Assembly (NCBI RefSeq): GCF_013282155.1
Contig: NZ_BLWI01000012.1
Span: 248,001 to 312,000 of the forward strand
From: Sulfitobacter sp. HGT1
Lineage (GTDB): Bacteria > Pseudomonadota > Alphaproteobacteria > Rhodobacterales > Rhodobacteraceae
Direction: 5' to 3'
DNA length: 64,000 bases
This document shows positions 44,955 to 53,404 of the stretch, one piece after another; position 1 is the first letter of the stretch; each line of letters opens with the position of its first letter. The notes below the pieces were generated by a model. That model did no database searches, was not told where the DNA came from, and worked only from the letters and a program-made list of their open reading frames with translations. A program made the position numbers and the translations under genes.

Positions 44955-45910
44955 CAGACCTGACCCGCACCCTTGACCACGCCCGCATTGACGAACTTCC
45001 GAACCCCTATTTCGGCAAGGTGCGTGATTGCTATGATCTGCCAGACGGTCGCCGCATCCTGATTTCCTCCGACCGGATATCGGCATTCGACCGCATCCTG
45101 ACGGCGATCCCGTTCAAGGGTCAGGTTCTGACCCAAACCGCACGGTTCTGGTTTGATCGCACCGCCGACATCTGCCCCAACCATGTGTTGGAATATCCCG
45201 ACCCCAACGTGGTGATCGGCAAACGCCTGACCATCCTGCCGGTCGAAATTGTCGTGCGTGGCTATCTTGCGGGTTCCACCGGCACATCCGTTCTGACGCT
45301 CTACAAAAAGGGCGAACGCCAGATGTACGGCCACAGCTTCCCCGATGGTCTGCGCGACAACCAGGCGCTGCCCCACCCGATCATCACCCCCACCTCCAAA
45401 GAATTCGACGGCGGCCATGACGCCCCGCTGACCGAGACCGAAATCGTTGAACAGGGCCTGCTGACCCAGGCGCAATGGGACCAGATCAGCGATATCGCGC
45501 TGCGCCTGTTTGCCCGCGGTCAGGAAATGGCAGCCAAGAATGGTCTGATCCTGGTCGATACCAAATATGAATTCGGCACCGATGCAGACGGGAATATCCT
45601 GCTGGCCGATGAGATTCACACCCCCGACAGCTCGCGGTTCTGGTTGGCGGACGGCTATCAGGCGGCACTGGAAAACGGCACCCGCCCCCCGTCTTTTGAC
45701 AAGGACGTGATCCGGTCCTGGGTCGATGCCCGCTGCGATCCCTACAAGGATGACATTCCCGAAATTCCGGCAGAACTGATCGCGGCGACGTCTCAGGTTT
45801 ATATCGACGCCTATGAGGCGATCACCGGCCAGAAGTTTGTGCCCAACATGGATGGCGACACCGTATTGGACCGCGTACGCAGCAATCTGGCCCCGTATTT
45901 CACCACCTGA
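44951..45910 (+). CDS. purC: Phosphoribosylaminoimidazole-succinocarboxamide synthase
   Basis: 319 aa. Joins CAIR and aspartate (SAICAR synthase) in purine synthesis. [56 protein letters not shown] and [16 protein letters not shown] are the expected motifs; this is the longer form of about 300-320 aa. Start at 44951 overlaps the trmD stop (ATGA), so purine synthesis is coupled to the tRNA/ribosome operon here. Confidence 0.97.
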   Translation: MTDLTRTLDHARIDELPNPYFGKVRDCYDLPDGRRILISSDRISAFDRILTAIPFKGQVLTQTARFWFDRTADICPNHVLEYPDPNVVIGKRLTILPVEIVVRGYLAGSTGTSVLTLYKKGERQMYGHSFPDGLRDNQALPHPIITPTSKEFDGGHDAPLTETEIVEQGLLTQAQWDQISDIALRLFARGQEMAAKNGLILVDTKYEFGTDADGNILLADEIHTPDSSRFWLADGYQAALENGTRPPSFDKDVIRSWVDARCDPYKDDIPEIPAELIAATSQVYIDAYEAITGQKFVPNMDGDTVLDRVRSNLAPYFTT

Positions 45911-46146
45911 AAGGCGACGACGTTAGGCGGTGATACCCTCTTGATCCAGCGGGGCATCCGACCTATACGACGCCTAAGTCTGGAATCGCTTTCGCGGCTC
46001 CAGCCTTTTCTGCTTTCGCAGAAATCCAAAGCAAAGACGATGCTATCTTCGATGGGCTGCCACGGCAGGCCCGCCAGACAGACCGAAGCTATGGGATCGC
46101 GCAAAACTTCGTGGACTAACCGCGAGCATTCATAGGAGACGATCAG
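45911..46146 (+). promoter_or_regulatory. Leader region before rplS
   Basis: 236 bp without a gene. It contains a perfect hairpin TTCTGC-TTTC-GCAGAA (46008-46023) and several weaker pairings. The rplS ribosome-binding site AGGAGA is at 46134-46139. It probably holds the rplS-rpmE promoter and a structured mRNA leader, as for other ribosomal protein genes; I cannot name a known motif. Confidence 0.35.
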
Positions 46147-46530
46147 ATGAACCTGATTGCACAGATCGAGGCGGAACAAATCGCCGAACTGGGTAAAGTG
46201 ATCCCAGATTTCCGCGCCGGAGACACCATCCGCGTGGGCTTTAAAGTGACCGAAGGTACACGTACCCGCGTTCAGAACTACGAAGGCGTCTGCATTGCAC
46301 GCAACAACGGCCACGGCATTGCCGGTTCGTTCACCGTGCGCAAGATTTCCTTTGGTGAAGGCGTAGAGCGCGTATTCCCGCTGCACTCCACCAACATCGA
46401 CAGCATCGAAGTCGTCCGTCGTGGTCGCGTTCGTCGCGCCAAGCTGTACTACTTGCGCAGCCGTCGTGGTAAATCGGCACGGATCGTCGAGAACGCCCAT
46501 TACAAGCCAAAATCTGGCGCGAACGCGTAA
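46147..46530 (+). CDS. rplS: 50S ribosomal protein L19
   Basis: 127 aa. [48 protein letters not shown] and [33 protein letters not shown] (split by its conserved turns) identify L19, located at the 30S-50S interface. Strong ribosome-binding site AGGAGA. Followed 11 bp later by rpmE. Confidence 0.98.
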   Translation: MNLIAQIEAEQIAELGKVIPDFRAGDTIRVGFKVTEGTRTRVQNYEGVCIARNNGHGIAGSFTVRKISFGEGVERVFPLHSTNIDSIEVVRRGRVRRAKLYYLRSRRGKSARIVENAHYKPKSGANA

Positions 46531-46541
46531 GGAGAGCTGTC

Positions 46542-46763
46542 ATGAAAGCCGATACACACCCCGAATACCACACGATCAACGTCAAAATGACCGACGGTAC
46601 GATCTTGGAAATGAAATCGACCTACGGCAAAGAAGGCGACCAGCTTTCGTTGGATATTGACCCCTCCGTGCACCCTGCATGGAACGGCGGCACATCCCGT
46701 TTGATGGACACCGGCGGCCGCGTGTCCAAGTTCAAGAACAAATATGCAGGTCTGGGCTTCTAA
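46542..46763 (+). CDS. rpmE: 50S ribosomal protein L31
   Basis: 73 aa. [16 protein letters not shown] at the N-terminus and [21 protein letters not shown] at the C-terminus fit L31. No CxxC pairs are present, so this is the zinc-free (C-) form. AAGGAGAG before the start. Ends in a clear terminator. Confidence 0.97.
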   Translation: MKADTHPEYHTINVKMTDGTILEMKSTYGKEGDQLSLDIDPSVHPAWNGGTSRLMDTGGRVSKFKNKYAGLGF

Positions 46764-46789
46764 ACCCTTCTGCTTTTGTCGAACAAATG

Positions 46790-46820
46790 ATGGCGTGTCC
46801 TTTTCGGGCGCGCCATTTTT
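46790..46820 (+). terminator. Rho-independent terminator after rpmE
   Basis: ATGGCG ... CGCCAT stem (46790-46795 with 46811-46816), extended by a few inner pairs, followed by T5CATTT. Placed 26 bp after the rpmE stop. Confidence 0.8.
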
Positions 46821-46996
46821 CATTTCTCCGCCCCTATTTTAAGATGTCATTTTCCGGTCAGCGACACCGCCCAAGGCGGTAAATTCCGCCCGCCCCCGCA
46901 ACGCTCAAATATTTCAGGAACCATTCGATATCTGTTTAGGTTTTGGAAAGACATTCGCGTCACCTTTGCTTTTGTCTTCCTCAGAAAGGTTCCCTG

Positions 46997-47278
46997 ATGA
47001 CCACGTCTTGCCTCTCCCTTCGCGCTGATCCGGTGGGCACCCCGGCCCCGCGACACGCCCAAACCCCGCGCGGCCCGTCTGGGGAATTGAACCGGCCCGA
47101 TGCGGATCAAAACAGCCTGTGGTCGCAAGACCTGACAGCGGCCCGAAACCTGCTGAACCAACGCCAATACGCGCAAGCGCTGGTTCTGGCCGGGGCCTTG
47201 CAACGGCTTCATGGCGACAGGAATGAACTCTGCGATGTGATCTCGGCCTGCCGCAGCCAACTTGAACTACAGGACTGA
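46997..47278 (+). CDS. Hypothetical protein, 93 aa
   Basis: I do not recognise this protein. The first half is polar and proline-rich (about residues 1-40); the second half is a likely helical hairpin with DLTAARNLLNQRQYAQALVL and RLHGDRNELCDVISACRSQ, similar in feel to a single TPR-like unit. No signal peptide. The ATG at 46997 has AAAGG 7 bases before it; the frame is open from 46943. Stands alone between the rpmE terminator and mipZ. Confidence 0.5.
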   Translation: MTTSCLSLRADPVGTPAPRHAQTPRGPSGELNRPDADQNSLWSQDLTAARNLLNQRQYAQALVLAGALQRLHGDRNELCDVISACRSQLELQD

Positions 47279-47483
47279 CGGCTCTCGCATCGTGCCAAAG
47301 GGAAACAGGCGGGAACGCCAGCAGTCGGATTGCAAATCGCAACACGTGGAAAAAATGCGTGCAACACCCTGATACAATAACCACAATCTGGACGCGCAAG
47401 TGCTTCCAAATGCGCCATATCTACCATATGGTTTACGGCAATGTGGCCCCGGCAAAGTCGGGGAGTAAAAGGGACAGCTTGCA

Positions 47484-48293
47484 ATGGCGCATATTATCGT
47501 CGTCGGAAATGAAAAAGGCGGAGCGGGCAAATCGACCGTTTCAATGCATGTCGCGACCGCCCTTGCGCGGATGGGCCACAAGACCAGCGTCTTGGACCTG
47601 GACCTGCGCCAGCGCACCTTCGGGCGCTTCGTTGATAACCGCAAATCCTTTCTTGCGTCGGCTGAACTTGATCTGCCTTCCCCCGTCATGCACGAGCTGC
47701 CCGAAGTCGAAGCAGACGCCCTCAAGCCCGGTGAAAACATTTACGATCACCGCCTGAGCGCCGCGATTGCCGAACTTGAACCAGTGAGCGATTTCATCCT
47801 GATCGACTGCCCCGGCTCGCACACACGGCTGAGCCAGGTTGCACATTCGCTGGCCGATACGCTGATCACGCCGCTGAACGACAGCTTTATCGACTTTGAC
47901 CTGCTGGCCCATACCGACGCCAGCGGCGACAAGATCACCGGCCCGTCGGTCTATTCCGAAATGGTCTGGAACGCGCGGCAACTGCGTGCCCAAGCCGGGC
48001 TTGACCCGATTGACTGGATCGTCGTGCGCAACCGCATGGGCGCGCAGCGCATGGTCAACAAAGACAAGATGGAACGCGCCATCCTCAACCTGAGCAAACG
48101 CATCGGATTCCGCATCGCGCCCGGCTTTAACGAGCGTGTGATTTTCCGTGAATTGTTCCCGCGCGGGCTGACCCTGCTGGACCTCAAGGACATTGGCGTC
48201 AAACAGTTGAACATCTCGAACGTGGCAGCCCGTCAGGAACTGCGCGACCTGATGAAGGCGCTGAAATTGCCGGGCGTTGAAATCAACTTCTGA
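47484..48293 (+). CDS. mipZ: Division plane positioning ATPase MipZ
   Basis: 269 aa. ParA-superfamily ATPase that forms a gradient from the pole-bound ParB and inhibits FtsZ, placing the division site at mid-cell in Alphaproteobacteria. The deviant Walker A GNEKGGAGKST is at about residues 8-18, then VLDLDLRQRTFGRF (Walker A') and FILIDCPGSHTRLSQVAHS (Walker B and switch II). Ends with NVAARQELRDLMKAL. It lacks an adjacent parB, which separates it from ParA. Overlaps the convergent DMT gene by 11 bp. The 205-bp gap before it contains two short palindromes (47415-47431 and 47447-47463). Confidence 0.95.
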   Translation: MAHIIVVGNEKGGAGKSTVSMHVATALARMGHKTSVLDLDLRQRTFGRFVDNRKSFLASAELDLPSPVMHELPEVEADALKPGENIYDHRLSAAIAELEPVSDFILIDCPGSHTRLSQVAHSLADTLITPLNDSFIDFDLLAHTDASGDKITGPSVYSEMVWNARQLRAQAGLDPIDWIVVRNRMGAQRMVNKDKMERAILNLSKRIGFRIAPGFNERVIFRELFPRGLTLLDLKDIGVKQLNISNVAARQELRDLMKALKLPGVEINF

Positions 48294-49152
48294 TCCGTTT
48301 CCGGCGGGTCAGGGCGATCATGTTCGACGCGAATAGCGCCGCAATGACCACTGACCCGCCGACCAGCGCATAGCGGCCCGGGTCTTCGCCCACCACAGCC
48401 CAGACCAGCAGCGGTGCAAGCACCGATTCCAGCAACACCAGCAACCCGACCTCGGCCGAGGTGATGTAGCGCGGACCAAGCGCAAGAAACATCGAGCTGA
48501 ACATGATGAACACACCGTGGGTTAGCACCAGCGGTGCCTGATCAACCGGCATAGCCAGTGGATGCGCAAAAGGCGCGATCAACGCGGCACCGATCAGATA
48601 GGCCAACCCCACCCCCGGCACCATCGAAATGGCCTTTGCGTGGCGCGCCGCTGTCAGACCCGCCGCAAACAAGGCGGACACCGCCAGCGCAAGCAAATCC
48701 CCGACAAGGCTCGCATGGGCCGTTTCCCCCGATCCGTAGGCAATGATCGCGATGCCGACCATGACAACAGCAATGGTGATCAACATGCGCCGGCTGATCG
48801 GTTCGGCCAGAAATATCCGGCTATAGACCGTGGCGAAGATAGGTAACGACGCAAGAATAAACACCACATTGGCAACCGACGTCAGACTGACCGCCAGCAC
48901 AAACAAGACCCCGCTTGCCCCGGTGCCGACCATATATACCAAACCGTAACGGCCAGTTTTCAGCACCGCCCGAAACGGCCCCGTTCCTTTGGTCAGCAAA
49001 ATCCAACAGCAAATCAAACCGCCCGCCAGTGCCAGCCGCCAAAAGGCGATCGTCAACGGGGCCGCATCGATCAGCCGCACAAACAGCGAATCCGGCACCA
49101 CACACAGGATGCCGATCAGGGTAATCAAAAGGCCGCGGGCTTGATCATTCAT
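48283..49152 (-). CDS. DMT-family (EamA) transporter
   Basis: 289 aa, about ten membrane segments in two EamA repeats: GILCVVPDSLFVRLIDAAP and AFWRLALAGGLICCW in the first, ITSAEVGLLVLLESVLAPLLVW in the second. Drug/metabolite exporter with unknown substrate. Starts 26 bp after the stop of the MarR-type regulator on the same strand, so they may be co-transcribed; the marR-hmgA context could hint at export of an aromatic compound, but this is inference. Confidence 0.84.
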   Translation of the reverse strand: MNDQARGLLITLIGILCVVPDSLFVRLIDAAPLTIAFWRLALAGGLICCWILLTKGTGPFRAVLKTGRYGLVYMVGTGASGVLFVLAVSLTSVANVVFILASLPIFATVYSRIFLAEPISRRMLITIAVVMVGIAIIAYGSGETAHASLVGDLLALAVSALFAAGLTAARHAKAISMVPGVGLAYLIGAALIAPFAHPLAMPVDQAPLVLTHGVFIMFSSMFLALGPRYITSAEVGLLVLLESVLAPLLVWAVVGEDPGRYALVGGSVVIAALFASNMIALTRRKRIRS

Positions 49153-49178
49153 CCGCTATCGGTGACGCCAAGCACGGC

Positions 49179-49628
49179 TCAAGTAAAGCCCGCAGGACGT
49201 TTGCCCGACAGTTTCACCAACATCTTTTTCAGCGCTGCCCGTTCCGCCTCGTTCAAATCTGCGGTCAAATCCCAGTCATACCGCTGGGCAACCTGATGCA
49301 GATCGTCATAAGCCGCCTGCCCCTGTGCCGTCAGGGCCAGATGTTCGACCCTGCGGTCGGCATCATCGCGCGCGCGCGTCACAAACCGGCGCTCGGTCAG
49401 TTTTTGCACCGCGCGGCTGATCTTGGTCTTGTGCATATTGGCACGCGCGCCGATCTCGCTTGCGGTCATGCGCCCGTACAACCCCAGATGGAACAGCACC
49501 CGCCATTCAGTCCTCAGCATCCCGTAGCGGTCTTTATAGATTTGCTGGAACTCCAGACTGCTTGCCTCGGCTGCCTGGTTCAACAGATAGGGCAGGAACT
49601 GATTTAACTGGAAATTGTCGTCAGGCAT
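49179..49628 (-). CDS. MarR-family regulator (likely of the homogentisate genes)
   Basis: 149 aa. Winged helix with LRTEWRVLFHLGLYGRMTAS, EIGARANMHKTKISRAVQKL and the wing RARDDADRRVEHLAL, the typical MarR pattern. Divergent from hmgA across a 70-bp region with a palindrome, exactly as HmgR/HpaR-type regulators of aromatic catabolism are placed, so it probably represses hmgA-fahA until a pathway compound is present. The ATG at 49628 begins the family's N-terminal helix; upstream in-frame extension would cross the operator. Confidence 0.85.
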   Translation of the reverse strand: MPDDNFQLNQFLPYLLNQAAEASSLEFQQIYKDRYGMLRTEWRVLFHLGLYGRMTASEIGARANMHKTKISRAVQKLTERRFVTRARDDADRRVEHLALTAQGQAAYDDLHQVAQRYDWDLTADLNEAERAALKKMLVKLSGKRPAGFT

Positions 49629-49645
49629 GTAAACGGACCGCTTGT

Positions 49646-49663
49646 TAGTTACAAAAACAACTA
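49646..49663. promoter_or_regulatory. Candidate MarR operator
   Basis: TAGTT, 8 bp, AACTA, an 18-bp palindrome in the 70-bp region between the divergent MarR gene and hmgA. Length and position suit a MarR dimer controlling both genes. The region is AT-rich. Confidence 0.45.
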
Positions 49664-49698
49664 TTACAAACGCAACATATTTTGCAAGGGAGGCTTTC

Positions 49699-51060
49699 GT
49701 GAACCGCCAAGTAACCCCATCAGACCTGACATCCGCCACCAGCCCGATGGGAACAACCATCGGCTACATGCCCGGTTTCGGTAATGATTTTGAGACCGAA
49801 GCCCTGCCCGGTGCCCTGCCCCAAGGCATGAACAGCCCGCAAAAATGCAATTACGGTCTGTATGGCGAACAACTGTCAGGCACCGCGTTCACCGCCCCCA
49901 GCCACCAGAACGAACGCACATGGTGCTACCGCATCCGGCCTTCGGTAAAGCATTCACACCGTTACGAAAAAATCGACCTACCCTATTGGAAATCCGCGCC
50001 GCATATCCCGCAGGATGTGACCAGCCTTGGCCAGTATCGCTGGGATCCGGTGCCGCATTCGACCGAGAAACTTACATGGCTGACCGGCATGCGCACCATG
50101 ACCACCGCAGGTGATGTGAACACCCAGGTCGGCATGGCCAGCCACATCTATCTGGTCACCGACAGCATGGTCGACGCGTATTTTTACTCCGCTGACAGTG
50201 AATTGCTGATTGTCCCGCAGGAAGGCCGTTTGCGCTTTTGCACCGAACTGGGCGTGATCGACCTTGAACCAAAGGAAATCGCGATCATCCCGCGCGGTCT
50301 GGTCTACCGCGTCGAAGTGATCGAAGGCCCGGCGCGCGGCTTTGTCTGCGAAAACTACGGTCAGAAATTCGAACTGCCCGGTCGCGGCCCCATCGGTGCC
50401 AATTGCATGGCCAACCGCCGGGATTTCAAGACCCCCGTCGCCGCTTTCGAAGACCGCGACGCACCCTCAACCGTCACCATCAAATGGTGCGGCCAGTTCC
50501 ACGAAACCAAGATCGGCCATTCACCTTTGGACGTCGTCGCGTGGCATGGCAATTACGCACCCGTGAAATACGACCTGCGCACCTATTGTCCCGTCGGCGC
50601 GGTGCTGTTCGACCATCCCGACCCGTCGATCTTTACCGTGCTGACCGCAGCGTCCGGCGTCGAAGGCACCGCGAACATCGACTTTGTCCTGTTTCGCGAA
50701 CGCTGGATGGTCGCCGAAGACACTTTCCGCCCCCCATGGTACCATAAAAACGTGATGTCCGAAATGATGGGCAACATCTATGGCCAATACGATGCCAAAC
50801 CCAAAGGGTTCATCCCCGGCGGCCTGTCCCTGCACAACATGATGCTGCCCCACGGCCCCGACAAAAATGCCTTCGAAGGTGCGTCCAACGCGGACCTGAA
50901 AGCGGAAAAGCTCGACAACACCATGTCTTTCATGTTCGAAACGCGGTTCCCGCAACACCTGACCGAATTCGCAGCGAAAGAGGCCCCTTTGCAGGATGAC
51001 TACATCGACTGCTGGGACAACCTCGAGAAAAAGTTCGACGGCACACCGGGCAAGAAATAA
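49699..51060 (+). CDS. hmgA: Homogentisate 1,2-dioxygenase
   Basis: 453 aa. Non-haem iron enzyme that opens the ring of homogentisate to maleylacetoacetate in tyrosine and phenylacetate-type catabolism. [19 protein letters not shown] at the N-terminus, [15 protein letters not shown], and the iron ligands in [14 protein letters not shown] (His and Glu) plus [10 protein letters not shown] are all present. The start is the GTG at 49699 with GGGAGG 6 bases upstream; the frame is open from 49642 through the operator. First gene of the operon with fahA. Confidence 0.97.
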   Translation: MNRQVTPSDLTSATSPMGTTIGYMPGFGNDFETEALPGALPQGMNSPQKCNYGLYGEQLSGTAFTAPSHQNERTWCYRIRPSVKHSHRYEKIDLPYWKSAPHIPQDVTSLGQYRWDPVPHSTEKLTWLTGMRTMTTAGDVNTQVGMASHIYLVTDSMVDAYFYSADSELLIVPQEGRLRFCTELGVIDLEPKEIAIIPRGLVYRVEVIEGPARGFVCENYGQKFELPGRGPIGANCMANRRDFKTPVAAFEDRDAPSTVTIKWCGQFHETKIGHSPLDVVAWHGNYAPVKYDLRTYCPVGAVLFDHPDPSIFTVLTAASGVEGTANIDFVLFRERWMVAEDTFRPPWYHKNVMSEMMGNIYGQYDAKPKGFIPGGLSLHNMMLPHGPDKNAFEGASNADLKAEKLDNTMSFMFETRFPQHLTEFAAKEAPLQDDYIDCWDNLEKKFDGTPGKK

Positions 51061-51106
51061 TCGCTGACGCACAGACTGCGCAGGCACAAGAATTCAAGGA
51101 CTGACC

Positions 51107-52360
51107 ATGACCCTACTCACTTCATGGGTGGAAAGCGCGAACAGCGCCGACACCGATTTCCCTCTCAACAACCTGCCCTACGGCGTGTTCTCGACCGACA
51201 GCCTTGAGCCACGTTGCGGAGTGGCCATTGGTGACATGGTGCTGGATATGGCAGCCCTCGAGGCCGAAGATCTGGTTTTGCTGCATTTCGATCCGGTCTT
51301 TGACGTCCCCTACTGGAACGACGTGATGGACCTTGGCCCTAAAGCATGGGCGACCCTGCGCGCGCGCTTGATCGAACTGCTGTCCTCCGGCAGCGCAGAT
51401 CAGGCCAAAGTCGCACCGCATCTTGTGCCGATGTCCGACATCCGCCTGCACATGCCGCTGGTGGTCTCGGAATACACCGATTTCTACGCAGGCCGCCACC
51501 ACGCCACCAATGTAGGCACCATGTTTCGCGGTGCCGAAAACGCGTTGCCACCGAACTGGCTGCACATTCCCATCGGCTATAACGGCCGCGCCTCGACCGT
51601 GGTTGTTTCGGGCACCGATATCCGCCGCCCCAACGGGCAGCTAAAGGCCCCTGACGCCGATGCGCCGAGCTTTGGTCCCTGCAAGCGCCTTGATATCGAA
51701 CTCGAGATGGGGGCCATCGTCGGCACCTCTACCGAAATGGGCGATACCATCAGCGTCGCGGAAGCCGATGAAATGATCTTTGGCTATGTCCTGCTCAACG
51801 ATTGGTCCGCGCGCGACATTCAAGCGTGGGAATACCAGCCGCTCGGCCCGTTCCAGGCCAAAGCGTTTGCCACCTCCATCTCTCCCTGGATCGTGACAAC
51901 CGCAGCGCTTGAACCCTTCCGCACCTCGACGCCCGAGCGGGAAAAGGAACTCCTCCCCTATCTGCAAGAACCAAAACCGATGCTCTATGACATCGACCTG
52001 TCGGTGCTGATCCAGCCCCAGGGTGGCACGCAGGAAGTCCTCGCGCGGACCAATTACAATACGATGTATTACTCTGCTCCCCAGCAACTGGCCCACCACG
52101 CATCTTCGGGCTGTTCGATGAACGCGGGCGATCTGCTCGGCTCCGGCACCATCTCCGGCCCCGAGAAAAACGAACGCGGCAGCCTGCTGGAACTCAGCTG
52201 GGGCGGCAAGGAACCGATCACCCTGTCCGATGGCACCACCCGCAGCTTTGTCGAGGACGGCGACACCATGATCCTCACCGGCCACGCCCAGGGTGACGGC
52301 TACCGCATCGGGTTCGGGGCCTGCTCCGGCACGATCCTCCCCGCGAAAACCCTCTCCTGA
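51107..52360 (+). CDS. fahA: Fumarylacetoacetase
   Basis: 417 aa. Hydrolyses fumarylacetoacetate to fumarate and acetoacetate, the last step of the homogentisate pathway. The N-terminal SH3-like domain is followed by the catalytic domain with EYTDFYAGRHHATNVGTMFRG split at its Gly (metal Asp and catalytic His), LDIELEMGAIVG (metal glutamates) and LLNDWSARDIQAWEY. Length matches eukaryotic-type FAH. No maleylacetoacetate isomerase gene is adjacent, so that step must be supplied elsewhere or be spontaneous/glutathione-dependent. Confidence 0.97.
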   Translation: MTLLTSWVESANSADTDFPLNNLPYGVFSTDSLEPRCGVAIGDMVLDMAALEAEDLVLLHFDPVFDVPYWNDVMDLGPKAWATLRARLIELLSSGSADQAKVAPHLVPMSDIRLHMPLVVSEYTDFYAGRHHATNVGTMFRGAENALPPNWLHIPIGYNGRASTVVVSGTDIRRPNGQLKAPDADAPSFGPCKRLDIELEMGAIVGTSTEMGDTISVAEADEMIFGYVLLNDWSARDIQAWEYQPLGPFQAKAFATSISPWIVTTAALEPFRTSTPEREKELLPYLQEPKPMLYDIDLSVLIQPQGGTQEVLARTNYNTMYYSAPQQLAHHASSGCSMNAGDLLGSGTISGPEKNERGSLLELSWGGKEPITLSDGTTRSFVEDGDTMILTGHAQGDGYRIGFGACSGTILPAKTLS

Positions 52361-52404
52361 CCCCGCTTCATTTTGCCAGATAAACTCCCGCCGGAGGCAT
52401 CCCA
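52358..52404 (+). repeat. Intergenic repeat, copy B
   Basis: Begins at the fahA stop codon, just as copy A begins at the ffh stop codon, and continues TTTTGCCAGATAAACTCC then CGCCGGAGGCATCCC. Lies between fahA and the MBL-fold gene and makes an apparent upstream extension of that reading frame. Confidence 0.75.
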
Positions 52405-52441
52405 GATCGCCCCGCGCACCGACGTTCAAAAAGGAACACCA

Positions 52442-53392
52442 ATGTCCAAGAAATTCGCCTCCCAAGGGGATATGACCGAAAAGAAAATCTCCTTCACCGA
52501 AGTGGGCCAAGACCTCTGGGCCTTCACCGCCGAAGGCGACCCGAACTCCGGCGTGATCATCGGCGATGACAGCGTCATGATCATCGAGGCCCAAGCTACC
52601 CCACGCCTTGCCAACAAGGTCATCGAAAAAGTCCGCGAAGTCACCGACAAGCCCATCAGCCATGTCGTGCTGACCCACTACCACGCCGTGCGCGTCCTCG
52701 GGGCCTCGGCTTTCAACGCAGACCAGATCATCATGTCCGAAATGGCACGTGGCATGGTCAATGAACGCGGGCAGGAAGACTGGGACAGCGAATTCCAACG
52801 CTTCCCCCGCCTGTTCGAGGGCCATGAATCCATCCCCGGCCTGACCTACCCCACCACCACCTTCAACGACCGCATGACCGTCTACCTTGGCAACCGCCGC
52901 GTTGACCTGATGCACTTGGGTCGCGCCCACACCGCTGGCGATATCGTGGTTCATGTCCCCGATGAAAACGTCATGTTTACCGGTGACATCGTCGAATATC
53001 ACTCTGCCTGCTACTGCGGCGACGGCTATTTCGCCGATTGGGGCAATACGCTGGACGCGATCAAAGCCTATGATGTCTCGGCCATCGCGCCGGGTCGTGG
53101 TGACGCGCTGGTCGGTGCCGACATGGTCAACGCCGCCATCGAAAACACCCGCGACTTTGTCGAAAGCACCTACCGCCCCGCCGCCCGCGTCGCAGCGCGC
53201 AACGGCACGCTAAAAGACGCATGGGATGCCGTACGCGCCGAATGTGACCCGAAATTCGCCGATTACGCGATCTACGAACATTGCCTGCCCTTCAACGTCG
53301 CCCGCGCCTATGACGAAGCCCGCGGCATCAGCCACCCCCGCATCTGGACCGACAAGCGCGACATCGAAATGTGGGAACAACTGCAAAGCTGA
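52442..53392 (+). CDS. Metallo-beta-lactamase-fold protein with altered metal site
   Basis: 316 aa. MBL fold by order of motifs: VMIIEAQAT, VVLTHYHAVRVLGAS, MHLGRAHTAGDIVVHVPDE, VMFTGDIVE and AIAPGRGDAL. The usual HxHxDH is HYHAVR, so the Asp and last His that bind the second zinc are Val and Arg; the usual PGHG is PGRG. The first two histidines, GRAHT His and TGD Asp remain. One metal or a different activity is likely. In the hmg operon between fahA and the flavin hydroxylase, it probably acts on an aromatic or acyl intermediate, but this is unproven. Start at 52442 (AAAGGAACACCA). Confidence 0.8.
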   Translation: MSKKFASQGDMTEKKISFTEVGQDLWAFTAEGDPNSGVIIGDDSVMIIEAQATPRLANKVIEKVREVTDKPISHVVLTHYHAVRVLGASAFNADQIIMSEMARGMVNERGQEDWDSEFQRFPRLFEGHESIPGLTYPTTTFNDRMTVYLGNRRVDLMHLGRAHTAGDIVVHVPDENVMFTGDIVEYHSACYCGDGYFADWGNTLDAIKAYDVSAIAPGRGDALVGADMVNAAIENTRDFVESTYRPAARVAARNGTLKDAWDAVRAECDPKFADYAIYEHCLPFNVARAYDEARGISHPRIWTDKRDIEMWEQLQS

Positions 53393-53404
53393 TCGGAACA
53401 GACA

